A stretch of DNA of 64,000 nucleotides from Camellia lanceoleosa (lineage: Eukaryota; Streptophyta; Magnoliopsida; Ericales; Theaceae): the NCBI GenBank assembly GCA_025200525.1, contig CM045763.1:65917018-65981017 (forward strand), read 5' to 3'. Below, piece by piece: positions 34,722 through 47,830 of this stretch. Under the pieces are notes generated by a model, which saw only the letters and a list, made by a program, of their open reading frames with translations, was not told where the DNA came from and searched no databases. The translations under genes and the position numbers were made by a program. The number at the start of each line of letters is the position of its first letter. Positions within the stretch are counted from its first letter, which is position 1.

Positions 34722-36978
34722 TTCTGCTCATTCAAAAATACCATATGAAATCAAATGATTTAATAGATTAATAGAGTAATAGAATAACCTGTTATTAATT
34801 TGTTCAAAAATTAATCATTATTGAGGTTGTTATTAATCTGTTGATAACAGATTATTTTAATGATGCAAGCTATTCATAACAAATTATTCAAAAATTAATA
34901 ACAGATTATACCAGTTACCCTTTTAATTTATTTATTTATTTTTTCCCAACAAATAAATATTCTGTTACTAACAATGCAAGCTCTTGAATGATGCAATCTG
35001 TTTATATAACAGATTATATAAACATATGTTTCTAACAGATTATAACATATTAACCTTTCAATAAGAAATTTATTTTTTCCTAACAAATAAATAATCCGTT
35101 ATTACAATTTCTAACAATACAAGCTCTTACAATTTCCAAACAAAATAGCTCTTCAATGTATGTTTATATATATATATATATATATTTGTGTGTGTGTATG
35201 TATGTATATGTGTAAGTATAGAGAGAGAGAGATGGACAAAAGCCAGAGAGAAACTGACCTAAACGAGGGACGACAATCGGAGAGGGAGACGCCGAACGAA
35301 GACGCCAGACGGTGCACTAACTTGAAGATGTCGGATGGTGGAGGAGAGGGATGGCGGAGGACAGATCTGCAAATGCTCGAGCGAGAGAGGGAAGACGGAG
35401 AGGGAGACGAAGACGGTAATGGAGACAGCGAACGAACGTCGGACAGCGGAGGAGAGGGACGACGGTGGAAACCTCTACACTTGCCATAGAGCTTCAGCGG
35501 GAATAGAGCTGAAATTGGAACATGATTTCTTCTCCCTTTGTTATTAGATTTTTGAGCGGGATTTTTTTTTTTTTTCACAGTGCATGAAACACATGCACTA
35601 TAATATGAAGGTGTGATTTTTCCTCCCTTGTTGGATGCCACGTAATTAGAGCTGCTCCTAGTGCTTATGTTTTAGTGGTTTGAATCGGAATTGTTTTCAA
35701 AACTCATAACCAAATAAATTTTTTCTTTTCAAATTATGATTCAAAAACTCAAAACTCAAAACATAATTTTACACTAAAATTATAATTCTAAAACTAAACC
35801 AAATAGACCCTAGTGTGTTCTTTACTTTCTTTTACCGTGGTATCATCATGGATTTATGTTGATTGATGTTCTGAATTTTGATATTTCTTTTTTAAAGTAA
35901 TGAGCAATCATTTTTATTGAGATTTGAAGAAAATATAATTAATTTATTCTTGTAATATAATTACATCAATTTTTCTTGGAGTTTGAATTTCGATAATAGT
36001 TAAGTTATTTTTCATCAATAATTTGTTAATCATATAAATAAAAAATAATATATATTGATAAAATAGGTGTGTATATTCAATTCTTATAGGATAGACCAGA
36101 CCTAAAATAAATATGGCTTATATATTAATTTTTTTAAGTAACTTTTTGAATACGAATTTTAAATATCTAATATTATATTTTTTTTTAGAATATAGAAAAT
36201 ATTTATATTAAAAAATAACAACATATAGAAACAAGACCCCGAAGGATCATACAAACGAATAAAAAATACTAATAAAAAAACAAATCCGATTCTCACAGAT
36301 GTGGTCTAGTAATCGAAGCACATGATCACCCTAAGAGCATTTCCAACTTACCCTCTATATTTTTATATTTGAACGATTTGCTCCTCCATTTCATCTTTTA
36401 AAAAGCATATCTATTTGGGAGGATGTGGAGTTCATTCTCCATATTTGGAGGAATGATGAGAAATAGAGAATAAACTCAATAACACTATTCATATTTTCAA
36501 ATACCAATTTTGTCCTCAAGAATTTTTCCTTTCAACTTTATCTATCAATCAAATCCTTTTGTATTTTTAGTTATATGTTATAAACTACAAATAATTTTTA
36601 ATATGTACATCTATTTTTTAAAAAGTTGATATTATTAAAAAGATTGAAATCACACCTTTAAAATGAGTCCAATGTTAAATATATTCAACAAAAATTTTAA
36701 AATTAAATATTTAATAATGAACAAAAATTATTCACTTTTTGAGGGAAATAATTTTGGAGGGAAATATTTAGAAGAAAAAAAAAATTGAAGATTTGTGATT
36801 GGAGTTTGAGTGAATAGTTTCTCTTTTTGAATAAAAAAATTATTTTCATCATCTAATTAAGAGTATTGGGTTTGTGATAAAATTATAAATATTAATAATT
36901 AAAATTATAAACTTTTTCATTAATGTGTAATAATTTTTTAAGATTACCACTTATTGTAATTTCCCTTATTTATATGGT
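34722..36978. other. AT-rich region; purine-rich exon-like stretch at 35210-35500
   Basis: No recognised gene. A (TA)n/(TG)n microsatellite at 35166-35215 leads into a GC-richer, GA-rich block (35220-35490). It is open on both strands (109 codons plus, 162 codons minus) but of low complexity, like a leader exon. From 36330 a MITE-like start, GAGCATTTCCAAC, is visible, but no convincing opposite terminus was found. Confidence 0.4.
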
Positions 36979-37352
36979 AGATTTGTTGAAAAATAAGCTT
37001 GAGTCATGGAGGTGATAGGTTGCCAAACCAGCCACCATGTTTGAAGTTGGAAGCAGCCACCATGTTTGAAGTATGAAGCAGCCACCATGTTTGAAGTTCA
37101 ATGATCAACAATGGCTGCCAAAATTGTTGGTTTTTCATACTATGATTTCACATTGTATTATTTATCTATAAATAGTCATGTATTATGAGAGTTAAATATG
37201 TGGGAGAAAAGAAAAGAAAAGAGAGTGCTGTGTAAGTTTCAGAAATTTCAGAATAAATATTTCAGTGAGTTTATTTTCAGTTTGATTCGTGTTTAAGCCT
37301 TTTTTTGTAAATCACCAACAGTGATTTACACCCCACTCCCACCAACAAGATT
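36979..37352. mobile_element. Short solo LTR (364 bp) with AGATT target-site duplication
   Basis: The unit 36984-37347 starts TGTTGAAAAATAAGC and ends CACTCCCACCAACA. AGATT flanks it at 36979-36983 and 37348-37352. TCTATAAATAGTC (about 37165-37177) gives a TATA box, suggesting plus orientation. Size and composition fit a Ty1/copia or TRIM-type LTR. No internal region is present. A 25-bp triplication lies near its start. Confidence 0.78.
37030..37105. repeat. 25-bp unit repeated three times
   Basis: CAGCCACCATGTTTGAAGT followed by TGGAAG, ATGAAG or TCAATG occurs three times head to tail inside the short solo LTR. Confidence 0.85.
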
Positions 37353-39450
37353 TACAAGTTGATCCTATGGACCAGATTTAATACCCAACGAGTCATATTT
37401 CAAATTAATAGGTCCATGTTTCTAGTTTTACTCTCACAACTCAATTCGCTATCTCACAATTCTCAATTCACATCAATTCTCATAACAAACTTGCCGTTTT
37501 TTCAACTATTCTCAACAATAAAAAATATTATTTTTAGAACTAGTATGTCCATATAAACTTCACTTAGGATTTTTTGGGTAATAACTCCAACCAATAGGCG
37601 ACACTGATAATTTTATCTTATTCTTTTTATAAGTTATTTTTATTGCATAATTCATAAGTAGAAGTTAAAACCAATAATTGGTGCAAAATCTTAAATGACA
37701 AAAAAAAAAAAATCCATTTAAATTACAACAAACATCAATATTTTATTTTACAAAAATAAAAAAAAAAAAAAATCAAAGAGCAAAGAGCAAACTTGTTACT
37801 TTTAATTTGTTTGGGTTTGAGCAAACTCTGTTTTGCAAATTCCAACTGCATTTCTCCAGTTAATCGGATAGAAGTCATTTCTTTTCTAAGAAATAAGTAC
37901 TAAAAAAATTTAAATGTATTAAAAATTTTGATAACATAATCAAATATAAGGGAACTAAATGTATGGATCCCACTACATGTATGAGAATCTCATTTAATTT
38001 TGTGATTGAGTTTGTGCATACAAAAAAGAAAAAAAAGGCACTGAGTCTAAAGATCCATTTTTGAAATTATTGGGTTAATAGGCCAAGCTTAAATCTTTTT
38101 TAGCGAAAGAACATTATTGATCCAAAAAAACACACATATGTTCAAAATTTATTTATTTATTCAAATGTCACCTACTTATATACATGTCACTTATTTAAAT
38201 GTTACTAGCCGTCATTATCGGATATTAGTGACTTTTTGACAATTTTTTTGTATCAATAACTTTTTCCGTATTAAGACTTTTCAACTCGTATTCTTATCAT
38301 AAAAATAAAAATAAAAAAATTAAATCTTTGATTGAACCCAAAAAAAAAAAAAAAAAGCAAAAACAATTTCGGTTTGAAATTTATGACGGGGCCCACAGCA
38401 TGTGGTTTGTGGTGTTTTCATATTTTGGAGGGTGGTTCGTTGCCTATACCGAACTATATCTTCTCGTCAAAGAAGTAGAGTCTGATGGTGAACTATCTTG
38501 TCCTTGAGGGAAGACAGGCATGTTGCGAAGGTACATTGGGGTTGGACCTAAAATTCTTGATTTAAGTAGTAATAATAGTAGTATTAGGTTATGTTTATTT
38601 GACAGATTAGATTGGAAAAAATTGTTAGTGACGAGATGGTTAATGAATAAATTATTAATGTAGGAATTTTTAGTAAGGGAATTAAGTAAAAATGTTTTTG
38701 TTTTGATAATAGTGTAGAAGATGGTTAATAATAGAATTGTTAAATTATTTTTAAATAAGATAAATTAAAATTATTTCTATATTAAAAAAAATTAAAACAA
38801 AAGGTGCACTTATATATTGCATTGTACCGGACGTTCGGGCAAACTGAAATCACTCATTATTTTCTTAATCTTACTCGTTTTCTAGCCAAACTAATCCCCT
38901 TTCTGAGGGAGATTACTAAATCACTCAGACTGTGAAGCCGACATTCTCAAAGAACACCAAATATGCTGTGAGTAAGAACCACAACAATTCTACCCAAAAA
39001 GGGGCCTTAGTTCTTTCTTGCTAAGCGTCAAAAAAATTAATTTATTAAATTATTGACTTATTTAAATTATATATATATATTTACATATTATTTTATAATA
39101 AATAAATAAAAATTAACTTTATTTTACATTTCTCAAAACAATCCTTAGTAGCGGCTTCTTGAGCTTCCATTGTTGTTGATTGATTCATGCATTTGAATCA
39201 CATGGAGACTTGAAAGCGGTTTCTTGAGCTTTCATTGTTGTTAGATTGATTCATGCACTTGAATCACATGGAGATTTGGAAGTGTTGTAAAAAATAGTAT
39301 AATTAAATAAACAAATAGGTTCATATTTAAAAAATTAAAATTTCAGAACTAGAAAACATAGTAAAAATTATAGTTAGATGAACATAAATACAAAACAGAA
39401 TGAAACAAGAAACGAAATCAAACTGAAGCCTACATTAAATAATTTTCTTA
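37353..39450. other. AT-rich region without a recognised gene
   Basis: Poly-A/T tracts dominate. A GC-richer island at about 38380-38560 has no clear coding frame. A 65-bp tandem duplication (39151-39280, units starting GCGGCTTCTTGAGC and GCGGTTTCTTGAGC) is the only structured item I can support. Confidence 0.45.
39151..39280. repeat. 65-bp tandem duplication
   Basis: Two units share TTCTTGAGCTT, CATTGTTGTT and GATTGATTCATGCA, then TTGAATCACATGGAGA, with a few differences. Confidence 0.85.
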
Positions 39451-40169
39451 AAACAGATTCACTACCTCACTGATTGGGTATTGGAGGTTCTTCGACGTTT
39501 GTCTCCCGAAATATGACGGTTAGACTAGCTATAACAATGCACCTACTATGTAGTTTTGGCGAACAAAACTATGGCAGCATTCTCTCGCTAAGAAGAATAG
39601 AAAACTGGAGGAAAACTTTGGAAGACAGAGAAAGCATATTTTCTAGGTAGAAAACTGAAGGAGAGGAGTCTCCTTTTATACACATGGAGGGGGAGAGATG
39701 AGGAGCTTCCTGCAACAAATGCAGAAACAAATCTCTGCAAAATTGCCCAACAAATGCAACAAAACTGATGGGACTTTAAGTGTGTGAGTTACACCCTTCA
39801 TATATACACATGTGTGTATATCTACAATCACCAACTTGGCTTGGCCCAAAAAGATTAGATTGATAGACCACCAACTTGGCCCAGCCCAAACCTAATCTAT
39901 TCCAGCAAGTCTCAAGCCTCAAGTTGAAGATCCACGACCCAGCCCGGGCTAGCAAGTGGCGTACGCGCATGTGTGGCAATTTTTGCATAACCAACTTAGA
40001 CCATAATTTGGCCCAAGCCCATTCTTAAAGCATTCATAACTCTCTTCCTTCGAAAAATTTGAATACCCCAAAGAGTTCACACCCTTTGGCAAAAAATGAG
40101 ATTTAAATACCCATTAATACTCTCCTCTACAATCAATGTGAGATAGAAGATTACACACCTTTCCTAACA
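39450..40169 (-). mobile_element. Probable LTR of a Ty1/copia-type element (fragment or solo)
   Basis: On the minus strand the sequence begins TGTTAGGAAAGGTGTGTAAT, then TCTCACATTGATTG. This start style is common in plant copia LTRs. A minus-strand TATA box (TATAAAAGGAGACTCC, about 39665-39682) supports an LTR promoter. The left limit is approximate, and I found no partner LTR or target-site duplication. Confidence 0.45.
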
Positions 40170-41169
40170 CCCCTTTTATGAGGCCAACTTAATGAATCAA
40201 TTTCTTATTCAAATCTTAATGGTTTTTTGTCATTATTTTGTAATGTAAAGATTTCATTAAAGAGAATTTAAACCCACTCTAACCCATTTTAATTGAGGAT
40301 TTACACCCCTTTAATATTGCATTAAAGCCACCAAAAATCATTATTTTCCAGCAGGAAGTACTGGACCCCATCCTCCCTCATGACAGTCCATAAATTATGG
40401 AGATTTGAGCCCTGCTTTGGCTATCATTTTGGGACTAAAAAAGCATAAAATGACAAAATAGATTAAATAAGCTAATAAGACAAAATATCATATCCAATCT
40501 ATAATCATTACATTTTTTTTTCTCAAAATAGCCAAAAAAATTCTAAACCAAACAAGACTAAAAAAGTTGGGTTAAAAATGTCTCAATATATAAAAAAAAA
40601 TTGACTATATTAACCAATACCAAACGAAGCTTTACCACTCATCAATGCTCTCCTCTCCCTTCGTAGCTTTTCTATTTTTGTTATTATTATTATTATTTTA
40701 ATGTTTTAGTTGGATTTTGTGCGTACGACATTACAACTTTTAAAATTTTGTGTTTAGATTATAAATTTTGATAGAAATTTAGAAAAAGAAATAAAAAAAG
40801 GAAATTTGAAATCCATACTTAAATTCATAATCTAAACACAACCTGAGATATTTTTTTTTTTTGTATTTTTTATATTGAGGATTCTGATATTAATATGGAA
40901 TATTATCTTGATTTTGTTCAAATTTCTAATAATTTTTTTTATGAATACACTTCATGAGGTTGATAAGTGTTCTAAAATATAATTTAAATGGAATGATCAA
41001 ATTAGAATTAGATTTAAGTGTAAAGATCAAATTGTTTAATTTAAAATAATAAAAACCAAAACAAAATTTAAGTAAAGCTCTAAGGATAAAAAGTGTAATT
41101 TCCCCTAAAATTTGTCCATAGCAGAAGGTATCTAGTGACTTAAGATATGTCTATGAGAGCATGTATAGG
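40170..41169. other. AT-rich intergenic region
   Basis: Long A/T tracts; no coding frame, terminal repeat or structured repeat that I can support. Confidence 0.5.
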
Positions 41170-41174
41170 GTATC
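41170..41174. repeat. Target-site duplication GTATC, left copy, of family X copy C
   Basis: GTATC precedes TGTAGACACCCC; the right flank at 54359-54363 is ATATC, four of five identical. Confidence 0.65.
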
Positions 41175-42029
41175 TGTAGACACCCCATTTTTGACCGACC
41201 TTAAGACTCAGACATCACCGATTGAGCGCTCGGTGATGTTGCATATTGTGCTAGTTTAGAAGTCTCAGAGTCGCGGCCGTGAGCCCTGCCTCCGGACTTC
41301 CGAACCCTCTTCTGTACCTTGTCTCGGTTTGCAAACCAGACTCGGTTTTCTCAGTTTCTTTTCTTGAGGGGAGGGAGAGGTCTCGTAGACCATCTCTCAG
41401 TGGCCGTGGGCTACATTTCGTGGCCGTAGACCATTTTTCCCATTTCGGAGCTCGGTTCCCGATTTTCGGAGCCGTCAGGCCGTGTGCCTCGGTTCGGGAC
41501 CGCCTAACCATCTCCGACTGCTCCGGTTTTTGGCATGCATCTCATTTACTCCCTTTTGAGGGACACTGAGGCCTGAGAGACCCACTTCGTGGTCGAATGC
41601 CACTTTCAGTGCTTAACAGCCTGTTTCGGGACCCCGAACTGCGTGTTTTGGCCCCCGAACATTCGTTTTGCATCGGTTTTCGTTCATTTTTGCAGATACC
41701 TCTGTTTTATCACCAGGAAGGTCACAGAAGGGTGGGAGGCTAGTAATTGTCTCAGCAACCAGTTATATTCCTCCGGCGCCCTCCGACGCCCGTTTTTCTC
41801 ACTTCCGAGCCAATGTTGACTACCCTAGGATCATTTTCTTCAAGCCCAAACCACATATTTGTGTTGTACACACATGGGAGGACCCTAAAAGTACATGGCC
41901 GACCAGTAATTCAACTTGGACCTTTTGAACCCCTCCTAAAAGTGGCTTGTTGTCTCTCCTGTCTTACAGTTTCCAATTTCCAACCACAAGGTTTTGTTGA
42001 GGACACATGGGAGGACACCTTTTTGTGGT

Positions 42030-42099
42030 GGCCGGCCAAAAATTCCTCTGGACCATTTTGCCCCTTGGCCGGCCGGCCATAGGGGGTGGCCGGCCGGCC
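42030..42099. repeat. GGCCGGCC palindrome cluster in copy C
   Basis: GGCCGGCC at 42030 is followed by GGCCGGCCGGCC at 42067-42078 and 42088-42099, starts 21 bp apart. It lies upstream of the decayed TATA region at about 42264, as in copy B. Confidence 0.9.
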
Positions 42100-44409
42100 A
42101 CCTGCAGCTTTGATACCTAGCCGGCCTGCTTCCTTACAGGGAGTACTTTACAGCTGTGCATTGTTTTCCCTCCAAAAACTGCATCCGGAGGGAACTCTTA
42201 TGGAGGAAAAATTGATGCCATTTCCCTCCACTTTTTTCCCTCCATTTCTCCCCCATTCTTGTCCATATAGCTGGCCTCCCAACTCTCTCTCAAGGGTTGG
42301 AAAATTCCTTGGAGCTCATACATACTCCATCTCTCTCATTTCCTTCAAAAATCTCAAGTTCTACACCATTGTCTTCACTACCACCTAGCACCACCACCAC
42401 TACTCCATTCCAGCAGTAAGGAGAGGATTTCCAGCAGCTAAGAGGCAGCAAACTCAAGCCAAGAAGCAACAAAAGGAGTGATCTTCAAGGGTAAGTCCAT
42501 TTCCCCCCTTTTGTAGTTCATTTTTGCCACATTTTTCTAGCCTATTTTCTTGCTGTTTTGGGCTCCGACCCTAACTGAAAGGGTCATTTTTTTGAGCCAT
42601 TCTTCATGTTTGTTTAAGGGCTCAACCCTTTTTGAGGCCCCCATTGTGCACTTGTTTCAATACCCTCTTGTATACCATTGTTTTGCATGGTATTTTTAGC
42701 ATGTGTGTAATCTGTTTTTGAGCATGATGTAAACTGTAGTTAGGCCTATTTTGAGCCCCTCTTCAACATTGAAGAAGGGCTCAACCTTGTTTGGGACCTC
42801 CATGTATCACTTGCTTCATCACCCCTCTTTGGTCCCTATTTTTGCATGCTTTATTAGTTCACCTTGCTTCTGTTTTTAGGCCATGATCAGAACTAAAAGT
42901 GGCCATATTTTGAACTTGTTGGCATGTTTCATTAAGGGTCTTTGACTGTTTGAGGAATTTTTTGTACACTTCATGTTATACCCCTTTGTTGGCCTATATC
43001 TTGTATTGCATTTTGAGCATGTTTTTATACTGATTTGGGGCTTGTCATCTACTGTAAATGTTCATATTTTTGGTCTCTATTCAGTTTTGTAGAAGGGTAT
43101 TTTCCTGTTTGGGCTTTACATCTACCACTTGCTTCATTGCCTCCTTTGCGGAGCCATTTTTGTATGTCATTTTAGCCCTACTTGCGCTTATTGTTTGGCC
43201 ATGTTTTGTACTTAAAAAATGCTTATTTTGGGGCTGCTTTGCTTCTTATTTTTCATTTTATGCCTAAATTATGCATGTTTAACATAGCTGTAGGCCATTC
43301 CATGTGCCTAGTTTTGCATTTCGGGAGAGATTCCATGCATCGGGTGTCATTTCGCCTCGTTTCGGGGCTGTTTTGCATGTCATTTTGCCTCTGAAATTTG
43401 CATGTTTGCATACCATATTCCATGTCTTTGCCATGTCTTATTAGAGTGGCATTTCGGTGCCTGAGGATCCGTCCTCGGTTTGCGTGCACGCATGCACGCA
43501 TTTCGAGTTGTCTTGTTTTCATCTGATGGCCTCCTATGTGAGTGTGGCTGAGGCTCTCTCATGTTGGTGTAAGCCCATTATTGCATCGCGTATGCCACTT
43601 CATCCATAGCATTGTGTATGCTTGGTTATGTATTACCTCGTTTAGCGTGTATGCCATTCCATAGCATTGTGTATGTTAGGATTGTATGTTAGTTGCATTT
43701 CATGCATGTCATGCACATTGCATCGTGTTCGGGATAGGAGTTAACCCGGGCACGGGAAACGAGGTACGTTCCGCACTCCGAGTGACGGAACGTGTCTCAA
43801 TTCCCAAGTCACCGACACTCCGGATTATCCATGATGGAGTTAGGTTTTGTTGTAGTGTTCATATGCATTCATTCTATATTGAGTTGAGCAATTCGGCTCC
43901 TCGACCATCATGCATCGAGATGCGTGATTGGTGGTACGAGGATCGAGACATGCATACATTTGTGAAAATACATTGCTATGCCCCTTTCCTGCTCTATGTT
44001 GCAGCATATCAAGAATCAGCGGTCTTCCGAGGCTTGGCGCGCTTTTCAAGAATCATTGCAAAACAGAGGCTAATTGGGGTATTTCAGTGGATTTCCGCGC
44101 AAGGCAGCCCAAACATACATCATTCATCATAATTAAGGCAATCCCTGGCTTGCATGCCAGTTTTACAGCTTTCTTGGTTAATTTGTAAATTAATTAGGAA
44201 TTTGTATATTATTTGGACTGTACTATTCTTTATTCGGGACTGTATATTTATTCGGACCCTCTGTGCGAGGGCATAATTGTAATAAGTGTGGGTGAGTGTG
44301 ATGTATGTCTTCCAACCCCACGTCTTTCTTCCCTTTTATTTACCTGCTTATGATGGTTAGATATAGGGCATATTTCAATTAACATACAGTATGACAGTAT
44401 GTCTGTATC

Positions 44410-44414
44410 ATTCA
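44410..44414. repeat. Target-site duplication ATTCA, left copy
   Basis: ATTCA precedes TGTAACGCCC and recurs at 53358-53362 after the other LTR. Copy C resumes there. Confidence 0.88.
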
Positions 44415-46224
44415 TGTAACGCCCTCAAAATAATGATATTAAACCAACAATATTAACATGCTATGATATATAAAAGGTCCACGTCCTTCCATTCATCAGA
44501 GTGCTATTACAAAAGGTATTACATGTTAACAACAAAAGCAAATGCCCTTCGAGCTTTCAGCTTTTCAAGCTAACACTTGGTTACAAGAAAGTAGAGTGCT
44601 AACTCATTTACACATTAAGCCCTAGGCTTGAATTTACATGTAACACTGTAAAAGGAAAGACAACCAAAAAGTCCGTCCGCCACTAGCCTCCCAAGCTAAG
44701 TCCTTGGAGGTGGCATGCTACCAGTACCTGAAAATGATGTTCCCATATAGGGTGAGCCACAGCCCAGTAGAAATATACTAAACCCGATTATAAATAATGA
44801 CTAAAAGATTAACAATTGATAGATGGTCAATTCTTTTACATTCTTTCATCACATCAACAAATATAAACAAAAGCAGTTACATTCATACTTTCCATGACAA
44901 GCATACATGCTCTGTCAATATATTTCTAGATAAGCATACATGCTCTATCTCGGAGTTCATCCTATCTCCTCCCGGTAACATCCGGTTTAGAGGTCCATCC
45001 CTATCTTCCCTAAACCGCGAGTACATCCCCTATCTCCTCCAACACAACACAATGCATATATACAACAATTATACACATCACATATCAATACATAAAATCA
45101 ATGTATTCTTTCCATCGTCATAACCCATGACCCAATTCTATCTCAATTCCTCTTTTCTTTAAATTAATTATACCAATTAATTTATCAATGTAATTAGAGC
45201 CTTTTCCATAATTAACATTACAACCCTTAGGTTCAAATTTCACTAATGTTTCAACATTAATTCCATGTTTCTATACCAAACATGCTTCTAGGTTTATTAT
45301 AGACTAAACCCCAAACTTTTATAAAATTACACAATGGCCCAAAGTTTTCCGAAAATTACACAACAACTACCAACAAATCAAAATGCTAAAATTGAAAGAC
45401 AAAATCCATAAAGTGGGGTAGGATATCCCTACCTCAAAGTGTGAGCTCAAAAGGAGTTGAAGACCCAACACCCAACTTGCTCCAAAACCGAATATTTTCA
45501 GATTATATCGAAGCCCAAATCACCCTCTACCTTTTAACAAAGCACTTAGGGAAGATTCACCCTCTAGGAGATGATTTCTTAGAGAGAAGGCAAGTCTAGA
45601 GAGAGAGGCTCTCGGTTAGGGTTTTAAAAAGTAAAAGCTTCAAAAAGTGAAGTTTAGATCATTTGGCTGCGGCCGATATAAACAGGCTCGCTCGAGCGAA
45701 GACTTGGTCGCTCGAGCGACCAGAAACAGAAAACCGTAGCTCGAGCCAAGAAGGTCTCGCTCGAGCCAACATCCTAGAAACTTACTCGAGGCAAGAAAAG
45801 TTCGCTCGAGCAGAGCTCGACCCTTGGTTCGCAACTAGGCCGCGCTCGGCGGCGAACCGCTTCGCTCGGCGAAGATCGAACAGATCGCTCGAGCGAAGAA
45901 TCAGCTCGCTCGAGCGAAATCATGGTATTGAGTCCGGCCAGACGCAGTCGCTCGCTCGAGCGAAGCCGCTCTGGCTCGACCCACCAGACACAAAACTCAA
46001 CGCTCGCTCGAGCGACCAACTCCTCGCTCGAGCGAAGGACAAAAAATCTGGGCAGCAACCCTTGGCTCCCCGACACAACCAACCTGAAACAAACCTGCCC
46101 AACACATCCTATAACTCAAATACTATCTTAAGAAAATCAGTAACGAGACAACAATCCACTACCAACATCCACGGACACACGTCCGGATCACTATACAACA
46201 AGGGGTAAACCCGGGATCGCTATA
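44415..46224 (-). repeat. 3' LTR of the second chromovirus (1810 bp)
   Basis: Sense start TATAGCGATCCCGGG (46224) and sense end GGGCGTTACA (44415). It is collinear with 51565-53357. The palindrome array lies at 45689-46050. Frames such as 45663-46208 are open only because the palindromes lack stops. Confidence 0.9.
45689..46050. repeat. Paired CGCTCGAGCG palindromes, 3' LTR of the second chromovirus
   Basis: The first pair starts at 45689 and 45709 (20 bp). About six more pairs follow, most with a 10-base spacer, one with 11. Several sites have lost one to three bases, reading CGCTCGGCG. Confidence 0.85.
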
Positions 46225-46238
46225 ACCTCCCCCCCTTA
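46225..46238 (-). promoter_or_regulatory. Polypurine tract of the second chromovirus
   Basis: TAAGGGGGGGAGGT on the minus strand directly abuts the 3' LTR. Confidence 0.8.
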
Positions 46239-46597
46239 AAGAATTTCGTCCCCGAAATTAAAACAAGTTTTTGAAAAACAAGCCTTTTTCTCCATTTTAA
46301 ACAATGTCATAACACAACATTTAACAATTCGACCCATTACCGGTCATCCATCTCCTATTAAGAGACATTTCTCAACATGTACATTTCAACATGCAATTTT
46401 TTTTTCATTTCAACCATTTCCCACATATATGGTTTACAATTTATATCATAAACAATAATCATGATACAATTTTATTTCTATAATATAGCCAACATATGCA
46501 ATATTATAATCAACTCCCATAACAAGGCAAGCTCTACAACATTTACATTAACCAAAACATACATCATGTTTTACAACTTAAGACATTTCAAATGTTC

Positions 46598-47310
46598 TTA
46601 AAGTTCATTACAATTACAAAATTGCAACACTAGATTACACATCAACAAATAAGTCCGGATATTTCTCGCGGACTCCCAACTCACGTTCCCAAGTGGCCTC
46701 CTCCACTCCGTGATGTTTCCACAAAACCTTAACCAAAGGGATGGTCTTACCACGCAGGACTTGATCCGCCTATCCAAGACTGAACGGTCTCTCCTCATCT
46801 GAGGCATCCTCATCTACCTCTAAGTCGGTCCAATCCAACACGTGTGATGGATCCGGCTCATACTTCAAGCATACTCACATGAAACACGTCATGAACTCAG
46901 GACAATTGTGGCGGCAAAGCTAAGCGGTAAGCAACCTCGCCAATCCTCTCAAGGATCTCAAAAGGACCAATAAACCGAGGATAACTTCCCTCTTCCCAAA
47001 TCTCAACAAACCCGCCTAGGTGATATCTTGAAGAGCGTGATCACCCACCTCAAACTCCAACAGTCTCCTCCCTCACACGGCATAGGACTTGGCGACTACG
47101 GGTCATAACAAGCCTCCTACGGATAAGCTCAACTTTCTCCGTCGTCTCCCTAACCAACTCGGACCCAACAAGGTGTGTCACCCACCTCGGCCCAACAAGC
47201 GGAGACCTACAAGGTCGGCCATACAAGGCCTCAAGCGGTGCCATACCGATACTAGGCTGGCTTATTGTAGGCAAACTCCACCAGTGATAAGTGCCTCTCC
47301 CATGTCCCAC
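46598..47310 (-). pseudogene. Integrase C-terminus and chromodomain of the second chromovirus
   Basis: Positions 47050-47310 read through the end of the integrase (IGMAPLEALYGRPCRSPLVG, then LVRETTEKVELIRRRL). At 46640-46830 a chromodomain is readable across two frames: VLDRRIK in one, and IPLVKVLWKHHG then ATWERELGVREKYPDLF in another. Frameshifts lie between all these blocks. Confidence 0.82.
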
Positions 47311-47830
47311 TCAAATCAAGGACACAACCGAAGCATATCCTCAAGGATCTGAGATAGTGCGCTCGGATGCCCATCGGTCGAGGATGATAAAATTGTACTA
47401 AAGGTCGACTTAGTACCTAAAGCACTCTGCAAACTCTGCCACAACCTAGCGATAAGCGAGGATCTCTATCTGAGGCGATCGTCACTTTGGGACCCCGTGC
47501 AATCTCATTATGTCCCGAACATACAAGTCGGCAAGATGATCTCTTGAATCTCTCACGCGCATTGGAATGAAATCGCCGACTTGGTCAACCGGTCTACAAC
47601 CACCCAAATAGTGTCACTACCCGTGAGTCTTGGAAGACCTACAACGAAGTCCATGGTGACATGCTCCCACTTCCACTTTCGGCAATAGGCAAGGGTTGTA
47701 ACAAACCGGCGGCCTCGATGCTCGGCCTTCACTTGGCGACAAGTAAGGCACTTAGACACGAAGCGCCACATCTCTCTTCATACCCGCCACCAAAAGCGGC
47801 GACCCAAATCGATACATCTTAGTACCTCCG
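47311..47830 (-). pseudogene. Integrase zinc-binding and core region of the second chromovirus
   Basis: The frame 47553-47771 shows the second half of the H2C2 zinc site (CLTCRQVKAEH), the first catalytic aspartate in WEHVTMDFVVGLPRL, and WVVVDRLTKSA. The start of the zinc site is in another frame just upstream (about 47770-47830). Beyond 47553 the core is unreadable in one frame; the catalytic triad cannot be confirmed. Confidence 0.82.

Noticed and set aside
35153..35641. Overlapping long frames on both strands in a GA/CT-rich stretch
   Set aside because: Low-complexity composition explains the openness; no domain or splice-consistent extension is seen.
36330..36860. Possible MITE starting GAGCATTTCCAAC
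   Set aside because: The start fits a common MITE style, but no convincing inverted copy or target-site duplication was found to the right.
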